Counted from the first letter of the stretch, positions 39,561 through 49,902 are shown. The stretch is 64,000 nucleotides of DNA from Sphingorhabdus_B arenilitoris (GCF_042651485.1 NZ_JBHSDH010000013.1:372001-436000), one strand, 5' to 3'. Made by a program: numbers and translations. Notes: generated by a model from the sequence alone, not told the origin.

Positions 39561-39988
39561 AGCAGCAGCGTGTCACCATCGGCGATGAGGCCGCGATGCT
39601 TCATTTCGGCGCAGCGTTAGCCGCGCAGTTGGCTCCCGGCGATTGGGTTGCGATCAATGGCCCCTTGGGCGCTGGCAAAACCGTTTTATGCAAAGCAATC
39701 ATTCGCCATTTTGGCTATCAAGGCGAAGTTGCAAGCCCGTCTTATGCGCTCGTCCATCATTATGGCGCGCCTGATGTATCGGTGCCTATCGTTCATGCCG
39801 ATTTATACCGGATAAGCGATAGTGACGATCTGGAGGAATTGGGGCTTGATGATGGCCGTGACGATTGCATAACGTTGGTCGAATGGGCAGAAAAAAGCGG
39901 CGGATATTATGGCGATGCCGATTATGAATTGACGATCGTGCCGGAGGAAAATGGCCGCCGGACAGTGGATATGTTTCGAAGGAAATGA
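39557..39988 (+). CDS. tsaE: tRNA t6A biosynthesis ATPase TsaE
   Basis: A P-loop ATPase working with TsaB and TsaD in making N6-threonylcarbamoyladenosine at tRNA position 37. Walker A is INGPLGAGKTVLCKAI; downstream ASPSYALVHHY and LVEWAEKSGGYY match the family (SPTF and EWAE motifs). The length of 143 is normal. The modification is later methylthiolated by MtaB, encoded at 18.7 kb. The start overlaps divL, and amgK follows nine bases later. Confidence 0.94.
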   Translation: MKQQRVTIGDEAAMLHFGAALAAQLAPGDWVAINGPLGAGKTVLCKAIIRHFGYQGEVASPSYALVHHYGAPDVSVPIVHADLYRISDSDDLEELGLDDGRDDCITLVEWAEKSGGYYGDADYELTIVPEENGRRTVDMFRRK

Positions 39989-39997
39989 AGACAGATT

Positions 39998-41005
39998 ATG
40001 GGTGACGTAACCGCAATGCAGCCGCCAGAGGGGCTTGATATTTTTTTGGATGGGCTTGGCTGGGGCAATGCCGTCATTACACCCGTTGCAGGTGATGCCT
40101 CATTCCGCCGCTATTTCCGGGCAGAGCGCAGGGATGGCCGCCGGGCGATCATCATGGACGCGCCGCCGCCGCATGAAGACCCGCGTCCGTTTATCAACCT
40201 TGCCAAATATCTGATCCAGCTGGGCCTCAGGGCTCCGGCCATATGGGGGCAGGATTTGGAGCGGGGTATCCTGCTATTGGAAGATTTTGGCGATATGCAA
40301 ATGCGGATGTATCTAGATGAAAATCCGCAGGAAGAACGCGACATTTACCGGCAAGCGATCGGCGCGCTGATCCAACTGTCGGACAAGCCGCCTGCGCCGG
40401 TTCCGCCTTATGATATGGATGCTTACATGCGGGAAGTCAGGTTGCTGACCGAATGGTATATGCCGGCCATGAACCTGCCGTTTGATGAAGCTGAATATGA
40501 AGAATTGTGGAAAAGCGCGCTGGTAGCTTTGGCGCAAGAAAAGCGTAAAGTGACGGTTTTGCGCGATTATCATTCGGAGAATATCATGCTGCTCGACAAT
40601 GCGCGAAAGGGCGCCGGGCAGGGGATTATTGATTTTCAGGATGCCTTGGTTGGCCACCCGGCCTATGATTTGGTGTCGATATTGCAAGATGCACGCCGCG
40701 ATGTCAGCCCTGAGCTGGAACGCGAGATGTTGGAATATTATCAGGATCAGACGGGGGCTGGCGCAGATTTTGAATATCATTATGCGCTGCTCGGCGCGCA
40801 GCGTAATACGAAGATTATCGGCATTTTCACTCGGCTTTGGAAACGCGATGGCAAGGCACGCTATCTCGATTTTCTACCGCGTATGTGGGGATTGCTTGAA
40901 CGGGACCTGGAGCATTCCGGGCTCACCGAGATAAAATATTGGTTTGATCACAATATACCCTCCCAAATTCGGCATAGCCGGCCCGAAGGAGCGCCCCCGG
41001 CATGA
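39998..41005 (+). CDS. amgK: Aminosugar kinase AmgK-like (aminoglycoside phosphotransferase family)
   Basis: Probably phosphorylates the anomeric position of MurNAc and GlcNAc in cell-wall recycling, the step before MurU. The 335 residues have the APH-type kinase fold: DASFRRYFRAERR near the start, the catalytic loop VLRDYHSENIMLLD, and IDFQDALVGHPAYDLVSIL with the metal-binding DFQDA. The gene order amgK-murU with ATGA overlap is the known signature of the recycling shunt that bypasses the MurA step (and so fosfomycin). Other APH kinases would fit the fold but not the context. Confidence 0.88.
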   Translation: MGDVTAMQPPEGLDIFLDGLGWGNAVITPVAGDASFRRYFRAERRDGRRAIIMDAPPPHEDPRPFINLAKYLIQLGLRAPAIWGQDLERGILLLEDFGDMQMRMYLDENPQEERDIYRQAIGALIQLSDKPPAPVPPYDMDAYMREVRLLTEWYMPAMNLPFDEAEYEELWKSALVALAQEKRKVTVLRDYHSENIMLLDNARKGAGQGIIDFQDALVGHPAYDLVSILQDARRDVSPELEREMLEYYQDQTGAGADFEYHYALLGAQRNTKIIGIFTRLWKRDGKARYLDFLPRMWGLLERDLEHSGLTEIKYWFDHNIPSQIRHSRPEGAPPA

Positions 41006-41730
41006 GCAAAACAGCAATGGTAATGGCGGCAGGGCTTGGCACCAGAATGAGGCCGCTGACCAATGATCGGCCAAAACCTCTGGTCATGCTGGGCGGAAAA
41101 ACGCTCATCGACCATAGCCTCGATAAACTGCGGGAGGCAGGGGTCGATAATGTCGTCGTCAATGTCCATTATCTGCCGGATATGGTTACTGCCCATCTGT
41201 CGGAAAATGCAGCAGATTTGAATATTACTATTTCCGATGAACGGGATTTATTGCTGGAAACCGGCGGCGGGCTGATAAAGGCGCTGCCATTTTTACCGGA
41301 GGACCCGTTTTATTGCGTCAATAGCGACAATATTTGGACCGAAAACGGCGGCGTTGCGCTGACAAAGCTTGCTGCTGCTTGGGATGCAGAGATAATGGAC
41401 GCGCTGTTGTTAGTCGTTCCCACCGCCAATGCGCATAATCACAAAGGCGCGGGGGATTTTTACATGGATGATACCGCCTTGCTGGAACGCCGCGGCGACC
41501 GGGACAGCGCCCCGTTTATCTATACCGGGATACAGTTGATCAGCCACCGTCTGCTGCGCGATCCCCCGGGCGGCGCTTTTTCGACCAATATTTTCTGGTC
41601 CAGGGCCATTCAGGAAGGGCGGTTACACGGGATGATCCACAGCGGTGAATGGTTCGATATCGGCTCGCCAGAGGCAATCTCGCCAACCGAAGCGCGATTG
41701 GCCGAGCTGGCCCGAGCCGTTAATGCCTGA
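41002..41730 (+). CDS. murU: MurNAc-1-phosphate uridylyltransferase MurU-like
   Basis: Nucleotidyltransferase expected to make UDP-MurNAc from MurNAc-1-phosphate. The NTP-transferase signature MAAGLGTRMRPLTNDRPKPLVMLGGKTLIDHSLDKL opens it; ETGGGLIKALPFL, VNSDNIWTENG and GEWFDIGSPEAI follow. The 242 residues are the short MurU type, without the acyltransferase domain of GlmU. It is coupled to amgK upstream and its end overlaps addB by eight bases. Confidence 0.88.
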   Translation: MSKTAMVMAAGLGTRMRPLTNDRPKPLVMLGGKTLIDHSLDKLREAGVDNVVVNVHYLPDMVTAHLSENAADLNITISDERDLLLETGGGLIKALPFLPEDPFYCVNSDNIWTENGGVALTKLAAAWDAEIMDALLLVVPTANAHNHKGAGDFYMDDTALLERRGDRDSAPFIYTGIQLISHRLLRDPPGGAFSTNIFWSRAIQEGRLHGMIHSGEWFDIGSPEAISPTEARLAELARAVNA

Positions 41731-44719
41731 ACCCATCAGGCCGTCGCTCTATAGCTGTATATTCGGGCAAGATTTATGTGATGCTGCCGTCGAGGCGATT
41801 TTGGCCCGCACGGGCGAAGATCCCCTAAAACTGAGCGAGGCGATATTACTGCTTCCCAATAACCGCGCGATACAGTCCATGACCGAGGCCTTTGTCCGCA
41901 GGTTAAAACCGGGCCTGTTATTGCCGCGCATGGCGGCGCTGGGTGACTTGGCGCTGCAGGAGACTTTGGGACCTTTATTCGATCCGATTGATGCCGCAGG
42001 TCATATTCCGCCGGTTATTGAACCCATGTCCCGGCTTTTGCTGCTTGCTCAGTTGGTGATGAAACAACGCAGCGCCAGCGGCAGCAACATTACGCCCACG
42101 GAGGCATTAAAGCTGGCGCGGTATCTGGTTCAGGTTCTGGACGAGTTGGAAGCCGCGCAGGTCAGTTTTGACAGATTTGACATCATAAAACCTGACGGTC
42201 AGGACCTGGCCAGTCATTGGCAAAATAGTTATACGCAATTGCTGCATCTGGTGCCGTTATATCATGCTGAATTGGCAAGGCTTGGTGTGATCGACGCCGC
42301 CGCCCGGCGCAATATGTTGCTGGAAAATTTTGCGCGCAGGTTAAGGGAAGACAAGCCCCAGCAGTTGATCGTTGCGATTGGCGTTTCAACCGATGCGCCT
42401 GCGATCGCGGCCGTGTTGAAACAGGTCGCCTTGCTGCCGAATTCCATGGTGATCTTGCCCGCGTTGGATATGGATATGGCGGATGAGGAGTGGGACAAAA
42501 TTGGTCCGCATGAACCTGCGTCCGAAGAAATGCGCCCCAAACCAGCATATGAAACCCATCCGCAATATCATCTGAAATCGCTCCTGAATGCCATGGATTT
42601 TAGCCGGGATGAGGTCGAACTATTACCGGATAGGGGCAAAATATCAGGCCAGGCGATCCGGCATATTTTCTGCTTACCCGATGCGACGGCGCAGTGGCAG
42701 GCATTGCCGGTGGAGCAGAAAAAGCTGCCCAATATGCGGTTGATGATTTGCGAGGATAGCGCGCAAGAGGCGCTGTCGATTGCGATATTGATCCGTAAAG
42801 CATTGGAACAACCGCAGCGGCGGATAGCGCTGATAACGCCTGACCGGGAATTGGCGATGCGCACGGCGGCGCAGTTAAAAAGGTGGAATATCGCGGTCGA
42901 TGATAGTGCAGGGCGGCCCCTGATCCAAAGTCCGCCTGCGTTATTTGTGATGGCACTTGCCGATTGCTATGCCCATGATTTTGCGCCGGTACCGTTGTTG
43001 GCTGCGCTGAAACATCCGCTTGCGCATAGCGGGGAGGGGCGGACGGCTTGGCTGAAACAGGTGCGCGCGCTCGATATGCTCTTGCGCGGGCCAAATGAGG
43101 GGATCGGCCTTGCCGCAATTGCCGAGAAGATTTCGCTTGAAAAAGCCAAGCGTGACGGCGACCGGGGGATATTGACCCCCGAACAATGTAGTGAATTGCA
43201 AGAATGGTGGCCCATCGTTGCGGCTGACCTGAAGCCATTGGAGCAGGCGCGGGATGGTAATGTGCCAGCGATATTGGCGGCTGTGCAAGATGTTGCAGGA
43301 AAGCTGAGTGACAATGCGGTCTGGCGGGAGAATGCGGGCCGCCAATTGGCCGCTTTCTTTGAAGATTTAGGACGCAATAATCTGTCCGTTATTGGGAAGC
43401 CAGTTGCAGAGGCGATACCATCTATTCTGACCGAGCTGATGGCGGATCAAAGCGTGCGGTTGCCCTATGGCGGGCATCCGCGGATCGCCATTTATGGTTT
43501 GCTGGAGGCGCGGTTGCAGCGGGCGGATATGCTGATTTGTGCGGGGCTGAATGAAGGCAGCTGGCCGCAGCTTCAAAATCCTGATCCTTGGCTGGCGCCG
43601 CGCATACGCCGTGATTTGGGATTGGCCGCGCCGGAACGCAATATCGGCCTTTCGGCGCATGATTTGGCGAGCGCATTGGGCGCTGAAGAGGTGGTGTTGA
43701 GCCGTGCGAAACGCGACCGCAGCGGGCCGACGGTGGCATCGCGTTTCTTGCTGCGTATCCAGTCATTTTTGGGCCCGCAATTGGCGAGGGAGGTGGAAGC
43801 GGCGGAGCTTGCGGCGATGCTCGATAAACCATCGGAATATAGCCCCAACTACCGCAGACCTGCACCAAAACCACCGGCTGAACAGCGGCACGTTTCGGTT
43901 TCGATAACGCAATTTGATACGCTGAAATCCAATCCCTATTCCTTTTATGCGTCCAAGATTATGGGGCTGAACGCATTGGACGCGGTGGACGCCGAGCCTA
44001 GCCATGCTTGGCGCGGGACCATGATTCACCGAATATTGGAGCTTTGGCATAAGGACGATCACAGCGAACCAGCCGCGCTGATCCAGCGGGCCGAGGATAT
44101 GCTATCCAACACTGCGCTCAATCCAGCGCTCCGCGCAATGTGGCAGCCGCGGATATCGGAGGCATTACGCTGGATCGCCAAAGAAACGCAGCGGTTCAAA
44201 GACGAACAAGGCCGGACAGTATTGGCGGCAGAAGCGGCTGCGCAAATCAGCCTTGCCGGAGTGAAGCTACGCGGACGTGCCGACCGGATCGACAAGCTGT
44301 CCGATGGAAGTTTGGTGATAGCCGACTATAAAACCGGAACCGCGCCAAGCGGTGCCAAAGTTGCGGCGGGTTTTGCTCTGCAATTGGGGCTGCTGGGCTT
44401 AATGGCGGAGCGCGGCGGGATAGAAGGGGTCAGCGGCACCGCGAGCGGGTTCGAATATTGGAGCACGTCAAAAAATAAGAGCCAATTCGGACAGGTAACA
44501 AAGCCGACGAGCGCCGATGGGACGAAGAATACAATCCTCACATCCGAATTTGTTGATTTTGCCGAGCGGCAAGCGTTGCAGTTATTGGATGACTATATCA
44601 ACGGGACTGCGCCTTTTACCGCCATGCTCGAACCTGCCTATGCCTATGGCGATCATAATCAGCTGATGCGCTTGCAGGAATGGGACGGCCGCGAAGCGCA
44701 GATGGATGGTGACACATAA
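41723..44719 (+). CDS. addB: Double-strand-break repair protein AddB
   Basis: The AddB subunit of the AddAB helicase-nuclease that processes DNA ends for RecA. The 998-residue product from the Met at 41723 shows SEAILLLPNNRAIQSM near the start, a long UvrD-like region without intact Walker motifs, and at the end ITQFDTLKSNPYSFYASKIMGL followed by the RecB-type nuclease motif GRADRIDKLSDGSLVIADYKTG. Lack of Walker A is typical of alphaproteobacterial AddB. A longer frame start at 41645 would overlap murU by 86 bases and is rejected. The stop overlaps the addA start. Confidence 0.93.
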   Translation: MPEPIRPSLYSCIFGQDLCDAAVEAILARTGEDPLKLSEAILLLPNNRAIQSMTEAFVRRLKPGLLLPRMAALGDLALQETLGPLFDPIDAAGHIPPVIEPMSRLLLLAQLVMKQRSASGSNITPTEALKLARYLVQVLDELEAAQVSFDRFDIIKPDGQDLASHWQNSYTQLLHLVPLYHAELARLGVIDAAARRNMLLENFARRLREDKPQQLIVAIGVSTDAPAIAAVLKQVALLPNSMVILPALDMDMADEEWDKIGPHEPASEEMRPKPAYETHPQYHLKSLLNAMDFSRDEVELLPDRGKISGQAIRHIFCLPDATAQWQALPVEQKKLPNMRLMICEDSAQEALSIAILIRKALEQPQRRIALITPDRELAMRTAAQLKRWNIAVDDSAGRPLIQSPPALFVMALADCYAHDFAPVPLLAALKHPLAHSGEGRTAWLKQVRALDMLLRGPNEGIGLAAIAEKISLEKAKRDGDRGILTPEQCSELQEWWPIVAADLKPLEQARDGNVPAILAAVQDVAGKLSDNAVWRENAGRQLAAFFEDLGRNNLSVIGKPVAEAIPSILTELMADQSVRLPYGGHPRIAIYGLLEARLQRADMLICAGLNEGSWPQLQNPDPWLAPRIRRDLGLAAPERNIGLSAHDLASALGAEEVVLSRAKRDRSGPTVASRFLLRIQSFLGPQLAREVEAAELAAMLDKPSEYSPNYRRPAPKPPAEQRHVSVSITQFDTLKSNPYSFYASKIMGLNALDAVDAEPSHAWRGTMIHRILELWHKDDHSEPAALIQRAEDMLSNTALNPALRAMWQPRISEALRWIAKETQRFKDEQGRTVLAAEAAAQISLAGVKLRGRADRIDKLSDGSLVIADYKTGTAPSGAKVAAGFALQLGLLGLMAERGGIEGVSGTASGFEYWSTSKNKSQFGQVTKPTSADGTKNTILTSEFVDFAERQALQLLDDYINGTAPFTAMLEPAYAYGDHNQLMRLQEWDGREAQMDGDT

Positions 44720-47700
44720 TGAGCGGGTCCAATGACAAGGGCGTAAAGCAACTATTCCCCCTAACCGATGGGCAGGAGCATGCCGTGGTGCCGGGGGATA
44801 ATATCTGGCTGAGCGCATCGGCGGGAACCGGCAAGACGCAGGTTTTGACCGCGCGGGTGATCCGGCTGCTGCTGGAGGATGGCGTGCGTCCGGAAAACCT
44901 GCTTTGCGTTACCTTCACCAAAGCGGGTGCAGCGGAAATGTCGGAGCGGATCAACGAGCGGCTCGCGTCATGGGTGCAGATGCCTCGCAGCGATCTTGCC
45001 TGTGACCTAATGGCGATAGGCGCCGATTATACTCCACCGGCGGTCCTGCGTGCGCGTCAGCTATTTGCTCAGGTTCTGGATGCGCCCGGCGGTGGATTGC
45101 AGATATTAACGATCCACAGCCTATGCCAATCCTTGCTGGCCAGTTTCCCGGATGAAGCAGGCCTGATCCCCGGTTTTGAACCGGTCGAAGGGCGTGAGCG
45201 TGACGAGCTTTATCGCGAGGCTTTGTACGAAATGATTATCGATGCGGAGCAGCATGGCCGCGATTGGTTGATCCAAAATCTGCAGCAAATGAGCCTGGAT
45301 ATGAACGAGGAAAGAGCGTTCAAATTTCTGCAGCGCTGCGCCGCGCAGCCCGATGCGATGGAGCGCGTGCCCGATGATCATGGCGCGCTGCGCTATGCAA
45401 GGCGGATAGTCGGGCTCGATTTTACTGGCAGCGTGCAGGAATATCTCGAAGAACAGCTATCCGATAGCGTGATTGATAAGGCGTCGATCTTGGCGCTTGC
45501 CGAGATGAACCGGGAATGGGGCGGCAAAAAGGGCACTGAACGAGCGGAGAAGATTGCGCAATGGCTCGCACTTGATGTGCCCGCGCGTGCGGAGGCATTT
45601 GATCTGCTGCGGAAATGCTGGACCAAAGCCGACGGTGACCCGTTTAACGAATCCAGAGGTTCCACCCCACTTAACACCGCTTATTCCGAAACCGCGCTGG
45701 CCCTATATCATTGGTCACAGCCCATTTGGCAAAATATCCAATTGGCGGCCTATGCAGACCGGCTTGCGCCCGCCTTACTAGTTGGCAAAGCCTTCGCGCG
45801 GCAATATCAAAGCAGCAAGCAATCGCGCGGGCTGGTCGATTTTGACGATATGATCCGCAAGACCGCTGACCTATTGAACCATAGCGGAATGGCCGATTGG
45901 GTGCGGTATAAATTGGACCGTCAATTTGATCATATTCTCGTCGATGAGGCGCAGGATACCAATAAAGCACAATGGGATATCGTGACCGCGCTCAGCGATG
46001 ATTTTTTCAGCGGTGCTGGCGGCAAAGGGGAGAAAAACCGGACGATTTTTGCGGTCGGCGATTATAAGCAAGCAATTTTCAGCTTTCAGGGAACGGACCC
46101 TGAAAATTACCGTGCGGCAGGTGAAGATTATGCCGCAAGGATACAGGCGACCGGTGAAGAGCTTCAGATGCTCGAACTGTCGCGCAGTTTCCGGTCCACA
46201 AAGCCAGTGCTACATTTTGTGAATAGCGTGATTGATTACGCTGGTCCCGCCGCGTTCGGAATTACGAGGCAAATTGAACCACATCATAGCGAAAAACCAG
46301 ATAGCGGCCATATCGAATTATTCGCACCGGTGCTGCGCCCGCAAACAGATGACACAGAGGCAGGCGGCAGCGAGGGCGGCGACGACGAAGAAAAATGGTT
46401 GAGCAGCGAACAGCGGATATTGTCGCATCGTATCGCGGCTTACGTCCGTTCGCTGGTCGACGAGGCGCCGATTTTGGCCTCACACGGCAGGGCACTGGTC
46501 GCTGGTGACATCATGATCCTGCTCCGCAAGCGCGGCGATATGGCGAGTTTCCTTGTCAGTCAGCTGCATGACAAAGGCGTTCCAGTGGCAGGGATTGACC
46601 GGCTCCGCCTGCAACAACCGCTATGCGTGCAGGATATATTGTCGGTGATCCGCTTTGTGTTGCAACCTGGCGATGATTTGAGCTTGGCAAGCGTACTGGT
46701 TTCGCCATTGGTGGGATGGTCACAGGACGAATTGCTCGCCTACGGCTACCGGGGCCCAGCGCATAAGGGCAAAAGCCTGTGGCAATTTTTGCGCGCAAAT
46801 CCAGCGCATGAAGCTGTGGTGACGCAATTGTCCGCCCTGTTAAATGCGGCCGATTACATCGGCATCTATGCCTTCATGGAGCAGATATTATCCGGTCCGA
46901 TGGATGGCCGCCGGAAATTTATTGCGCGCATGGGTGAAGAAGTGCGCGTCCCGCTCGATGAGCTGCTCAACGCAGGAATCGAATTTGAACAACGGCGCGG
47001 CGGCACGCTGCAGACTTTTTTGGCGTGGTTCGAACGGGGCGATACGGAAATAAAGCGCGAAGGTATAGCCAGCAGCAATGAGGTGCGGGTGATGACTGTG
47101 CACGGATCCAAAGGATTGCAGGCGCCTGTGGTGATATTGGCCGATATCCTATCCGATCCCGACGCCAAAAAAGACCGCGATTATACGCTGACCCTCGATG
47201 GCAATCTGCAAATTCCGTTATTGCCGATCAATAAAGACTATCAGCTTGGGCAGCTGGGAACGGTCACTGAACAGCAAAAGAAAGACGACCTCGCTGAACA
47301 TCACCGTTTGCTTTATGTCGCCATGACCCGTGCAGAAGAAAGGCTCATTATGGCGGGCGCCATTCGCAAAGCCAACAAGGATGGCGCCTATCCCGAAAAT
47401 AGCTGGTATCCCATATTGGAGCGGGCGATGGAAAATATCGGTTGCCGCTGGGAAGATGATCCGCGTTTCGGGCAGGTTATGCGCTATTCAGGCAGTGAAG
47501 CGGCGCAGTTGAAAACGGACAAGCAGGACGAGGAACCAGTCGCGCCAGTCACCAGCATTCCCGATTGGCTCATGCGGCCAGCGCCCGCCGAGGAAAAACC
47601 GCCGCGGCCGCTCGTCCCATCGCATTTGGATGATGATGATTATGGCGATGCCCCGGCCAGCCTGTCCATGCAAAGAGCCGCCGAAAAAGGCCGGTTAATC

Positions 47701-48168
47701 CATGCGCTGTTTGAACGGATAACTGGACCTGATTTGGCGACAGCGATGGAGCGCGCCAAAATCTGGTTGGAACGCAACAATCGGGATAGCGGCATCGATA
47801 ATGACGATCTGCTGGAAACGGTGCGGAATGTTATCGCGAACCCGCACTGGCATGACTTTTTTGGAAGCGATGCAAAATCAGAGATACCGCTTGCCGCAGT
47901 GGTTGGGGAAACCGTGATTACGGGCCGTGTTGACCGGCTGCATATTACTGACGACCGCGTGCGGATATTGGATTTCAAAACAGGACGAAACATTCCCTCT
48001 TCGGCGAGTGATTTGCCCCGTGCCTTTTTACGGCAAATGGCGCATTATCAAGCGGCTGTTGAAAAAATCTTTCCTGGCCGGACTGTGGAGGCCTATCTTT
48101 TATTCACGCATGGCCCCGTTATGATGCAGTTGGATGTTGCGCTGCTCGCACCGCACCGACCGGTTTAG
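44719..48168 (+). CDS. addA: Double-strand-break repair helicase-nuclease AddA
   Basis: AddA is the ATP-driven helicase and nuclease subunit partnered with AddB. The 1149 residues have UvrD-type helicase motifs: Walker A WLSASAGTGKTQVLTARVIRLL, then ILVDEAQDTNKAQWDIV (Walker B), IFAVGDYKQAIFSFQGTDP, VMTVHGSKGLQAPVVILADIL and LLYVAMTRAEERL. The C-terminus carries the nuclease motif VRILDFKTGRNIPS. The order addB-addA with a one-base overlap is typical. trxA follows after 119 bases, a neighbour pair common in alphaproteobacteria. Confidence 0.96.
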   Translation: MSGSNDKGVKQLFPLTDGQEHAVVPGDNIWLSASAGTGKTQVLTARVIRLLLEDGVRPENLLCVTFTKAGAAEMSERINERLASWVQMPRSDLACDLMAIGADYTPPAVLRARQLFAQVLDAPGGGLQILTIHSLCQSLLASFPDEAGLIPGFEPVEGRERDELYREALYEMIIDAEQHGRDWLIQNLQQMSLDMNEERAFKFLQRCAAQPDAMERVPDDHGALRYARRIVGLDFTGSVQEYLEEQLSDSVIDKASILALAEMNREWGGKKGTERAEKIAQWLALDVPARAEAFDLLRKCWTKADGDPFNESRGSTPLNTAYSETALALYHWSQPIWQNIQLAAYADRLAPALLVGKAFARQYQSSKQSRGLVDFDDMIRKTADLLNHSGMADWVRYKLDRQFDHILVDEAQDTNKAQWDIVTALSDDFFSGAGGKGEKNRTIFAVGDYKQAIFSFQGTDPENYRAAGEDYAARIQATGEELQMLELSRSFRSTKPVLHFVNSVIDYAGPAAFGITRQIEPHHSEKPDSGHIELFAPVLRPQTDDTEAGGSEGGDDEEKWLSSEQRILSHRIAAYVRSLVDEAPILASHGRALVAGDIMILLRKRGDMASFLVSQLHDKGVPVAGIDRLRLQQPLCVQDILSVIRFVLQPGDDLSLASVLVSPLVGWSQDELLAYGYRGPAHKGKSLWQFLRANPAHEAVVTQLSALLNAADYIGIYAFMEQILSGPMDGRRKFIARMGEEVRVPLDELLNAGIEFEQRRGGTLQTFLAWFERGDTEIKREGIASSNEVRVMTVHGSKGLQAPVVILADILSDPDAKKDRDYTLTLDGNLQIPLLPINKDYQLGQLGTVTEQQKKDDLAEHHRLLYVAMTRAEERLIMAGAIRKANKDGAYPENSWYPILERAMENIGCRWEDDPRFGQVMRYSGSEAAQLKTDKQDEEPVAPVTSIPDWLMRPAPAEEKPPRPLVPSHLDDDDYGDAPASLSMQRAAEKGRLIHALFERITGPDLATAMERAKIWLERNNRDSGIDNDDLLETVRNVIANPHWHDFFGSDAKSEIPLAAVVGETVITGRVDRLHITDDRVRILDFKTGRNIPSSASDLPRAFLRQMAHYQAAVEKIFPGRTVEAYLLFTHGPVMMQLDVALLAPHRPV

Positions 48169-48287
48169 GACGGATGATGCCATTTGCCGTACCATTTACT
48201 GTTGACAATAAATTCTATCAGCAACCCGCCTTGCCAGCGATAGGCGAGCGGCTTACATTCTGAATAAATAAATTAAGGAGACTCCAT

Positions 48288-48611
48288 ATGGCTACCACCG
48301 CTGTCGGCGATAATGATTTTGAAACTGCTGTATTGAAAAGCGGCAAACCCGTAGTTGTCGATTTTTGGGCCGAATGGTGCGGGCCCTGCAAAATGATCGG
48401 GCCGAGCCTAGAGGAATTGAGCGAAGAATTGGGCGAGACGGTCACGATTGCGAAGCTGAATATCGACGACCATCCCGATACGCCTGCGAAATATGGCGTG
48501 CGGGGAATTCCGACGATGATCCTGTTCAAAAATGGCGAAGTTGCCGACACTAAAGTCGGTGCCGCGCCCAAGGCAGCGATTAAGGAATGGATCCAAACCG
48601 CCGCTGGTTAA
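48288..48611 (+). CDS. trxA: Thioredoxin
   Basis: Small cytosolic dithiol reductase. The 107 residues contain the active site WCGPCK in VVDFWAEWCGPCKMIGPSLEEL, the cis-Pro in GVRGIPTMILFKNGEVADTKVGA and the conserved Asp near residue 27. It is preceded by a strong ribosome site AAGGAG. It could reduce the peroxiredoxin encoded at 34.8 kb. The gene is convergent with argJ, with 49 bases between. Confidence 0.97.
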   Translation: MATTAVGDNDFETAVLKSGKPVVVDFWAEWCGPCKMIGPSLEELSEELGETVTIAKLNIDDHPDTPAKYGVRGIPTMILFKNGEVADTKVGAAPKAAIKEWIQTAAG

Positions 48612-48660
48612 TGGCAAGCTTTAGGAACGTGGGGCAGGGGGTAGGCGCGGTTTTCTAAGC

Positions 48661-49902
48661 TTAGCTGCGATAATCCGCGTTGATTGAGATATAGCCATGC
48701 GTCAAATCGCAGGTCCAAACGGTCGCGCGGCCATCGCCCAATCCTAAATCAACGCCGATGCTGATGTCGCTGCCTTTCAAATGGGCGGCGACCGGGGCTT
48801 CGTCATAGCTGTCCACCGCAAGGCCAGCCTGGGCGACCCACTTGTCGGCAAAACGAATGGCGAGCTTGTCCCGGTCGGCAGGTTCGCCTGCTTTGCCCAC
48901 CGCCATCACGATCCGCCCCCAATTGGCGTCCTCGCCCGCGATAGCCGTTTTCACAAGCGGGGAATTGGCAACCGCCATGCCGACCCGGTGCGCGCTTTCA
49001 TCGCTGACCGCGCCGGTCACTGCGATTTCGATAAATTTGCTCGCGCCCTCGCCGTCGCGAACGACCAGATGCGCGAGCTGCAAACAAACGTCGTCCAGCG
49101 CCGCTGCGAAAGCATCCGCGCCTGCATCATCGAAACCGGCAAGCGGCGCATTGCCCGCTTTCCCAGTGGCAAAGGCCAGGACTGTGTCGCTGGTCGATGT
49201 GTCGCTGTCGACGGTGATGCAGTTAAAGCTTTTGCGTGTCGCGGCCGACAAAAGCTGCTGCAGGAATGCAGGCTTGACCGCTGCATCGGTGAAAATATAG
49301 CCCAGCATTGTCGCCATATCCGGCGCAATCATCCCGCTGCCCTTGATTATTGCCGATAAATTCACTGTCTTGCCGCCAACAACGGCGCTGGCGCGCGCGC
49401 CTTTGGGGAAAGTGTCGGTGGTTGCAATCGTTGCGGCGGCTTCTTCCCAGCTGCACGGCGCGGCGATGATGACCTTGTCGATACCTGCGTTTGCTTTATC
49501 CTTGGGCAGAGGCACGCCGATGACGCCGGTGGAAGAGACATAGACTTCATCAGCATCGCATCCCAAATGTGCCGTCATTTTGTCGATGATGAGCTGCACC
49601 GCCTCACGTCCGCGAAATCCGGTAAAGGCATTGCTGTTTCCGGCATTGACAATCAATGCTCTGGCTGTGCCCTTTTTCAAATTGTCCCGGGTCATTTCGA
49701 CTTCGGACGAACAACAAATGTTGGACGTCGTGACGCCCGCCACGCTGGTGCCTTCGCACAATTGGGCAAAGGTCAAATCGCAGCGATCCCATTGCTTATA
49801 TTGCGCCCGGGCGATGCGCAATGTGACGCCTTCAATATCGTGCAAAGCAGGAAAATGATCGGGGGCAAGCGGCGATTTGCTGGACAAGGGCAGGGCTTTC
49901 AT
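48661..49902 (-). CDS. argJ: Bifunctional ornithine/glutamate N-acetyltransferase ArgJ
   Basis: Transfers acetyl from N-acetylornithine to glutamate, recycling the acetyl group in arginine synthesis; many ArgJ also use acetyl-CoA. The autocatalytic cleavage region is seen in GSGMIAPDMATMLGYIFTDAAV, where Thr of ATMLG becomes the nucleophile. Other conserved parts are NAGNSNAFTGFRG, VYVSSTGVIGVPLP, VDSDTSTSDTV and EDANWGRIVMA. From the Met at 49902 it has 413 residues. The 37 residues added by the Met at 50013 look non-coding. It is divergent from the small secreted ORF at 50070. Confidence 0.95.
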   Translation of the reverse strand: MKALPLSSKSPLAPDHFPALHDIEGVTLRIARAQYKQWDRCDLTFAQLCEGTSVAGVTTSNICCSSEVEMTRDNLKKGTARALIVNAGNSNAFTGFRGREAVQLIIDKMTAHLGCDADEVYVSSTGVIGVPLPKDKANAGIDKVIIAAPCSWEEAAATIATTDTFPKGARASAVVGGKTVNLSAIIKGSGMIAPDMATMLGYIFTDAAVKPAFLQQLLSAATRKSFNCITVDSDTSTSDTVLAFATGKAGNAPLAGFDDAGADAFAAALDDVCLQLAHLVVRDGEGASKFIEIAVTGAVSDESAHRVGMAVANSPLVKTAIAGEDANWGRIVMAVGKAGEPADRDKLAIRFADKWVAQAGLAVDSYDEAPVAAHLKGSDISIGVDLGLGDGRATVWTCDLTHGYISINADYRS

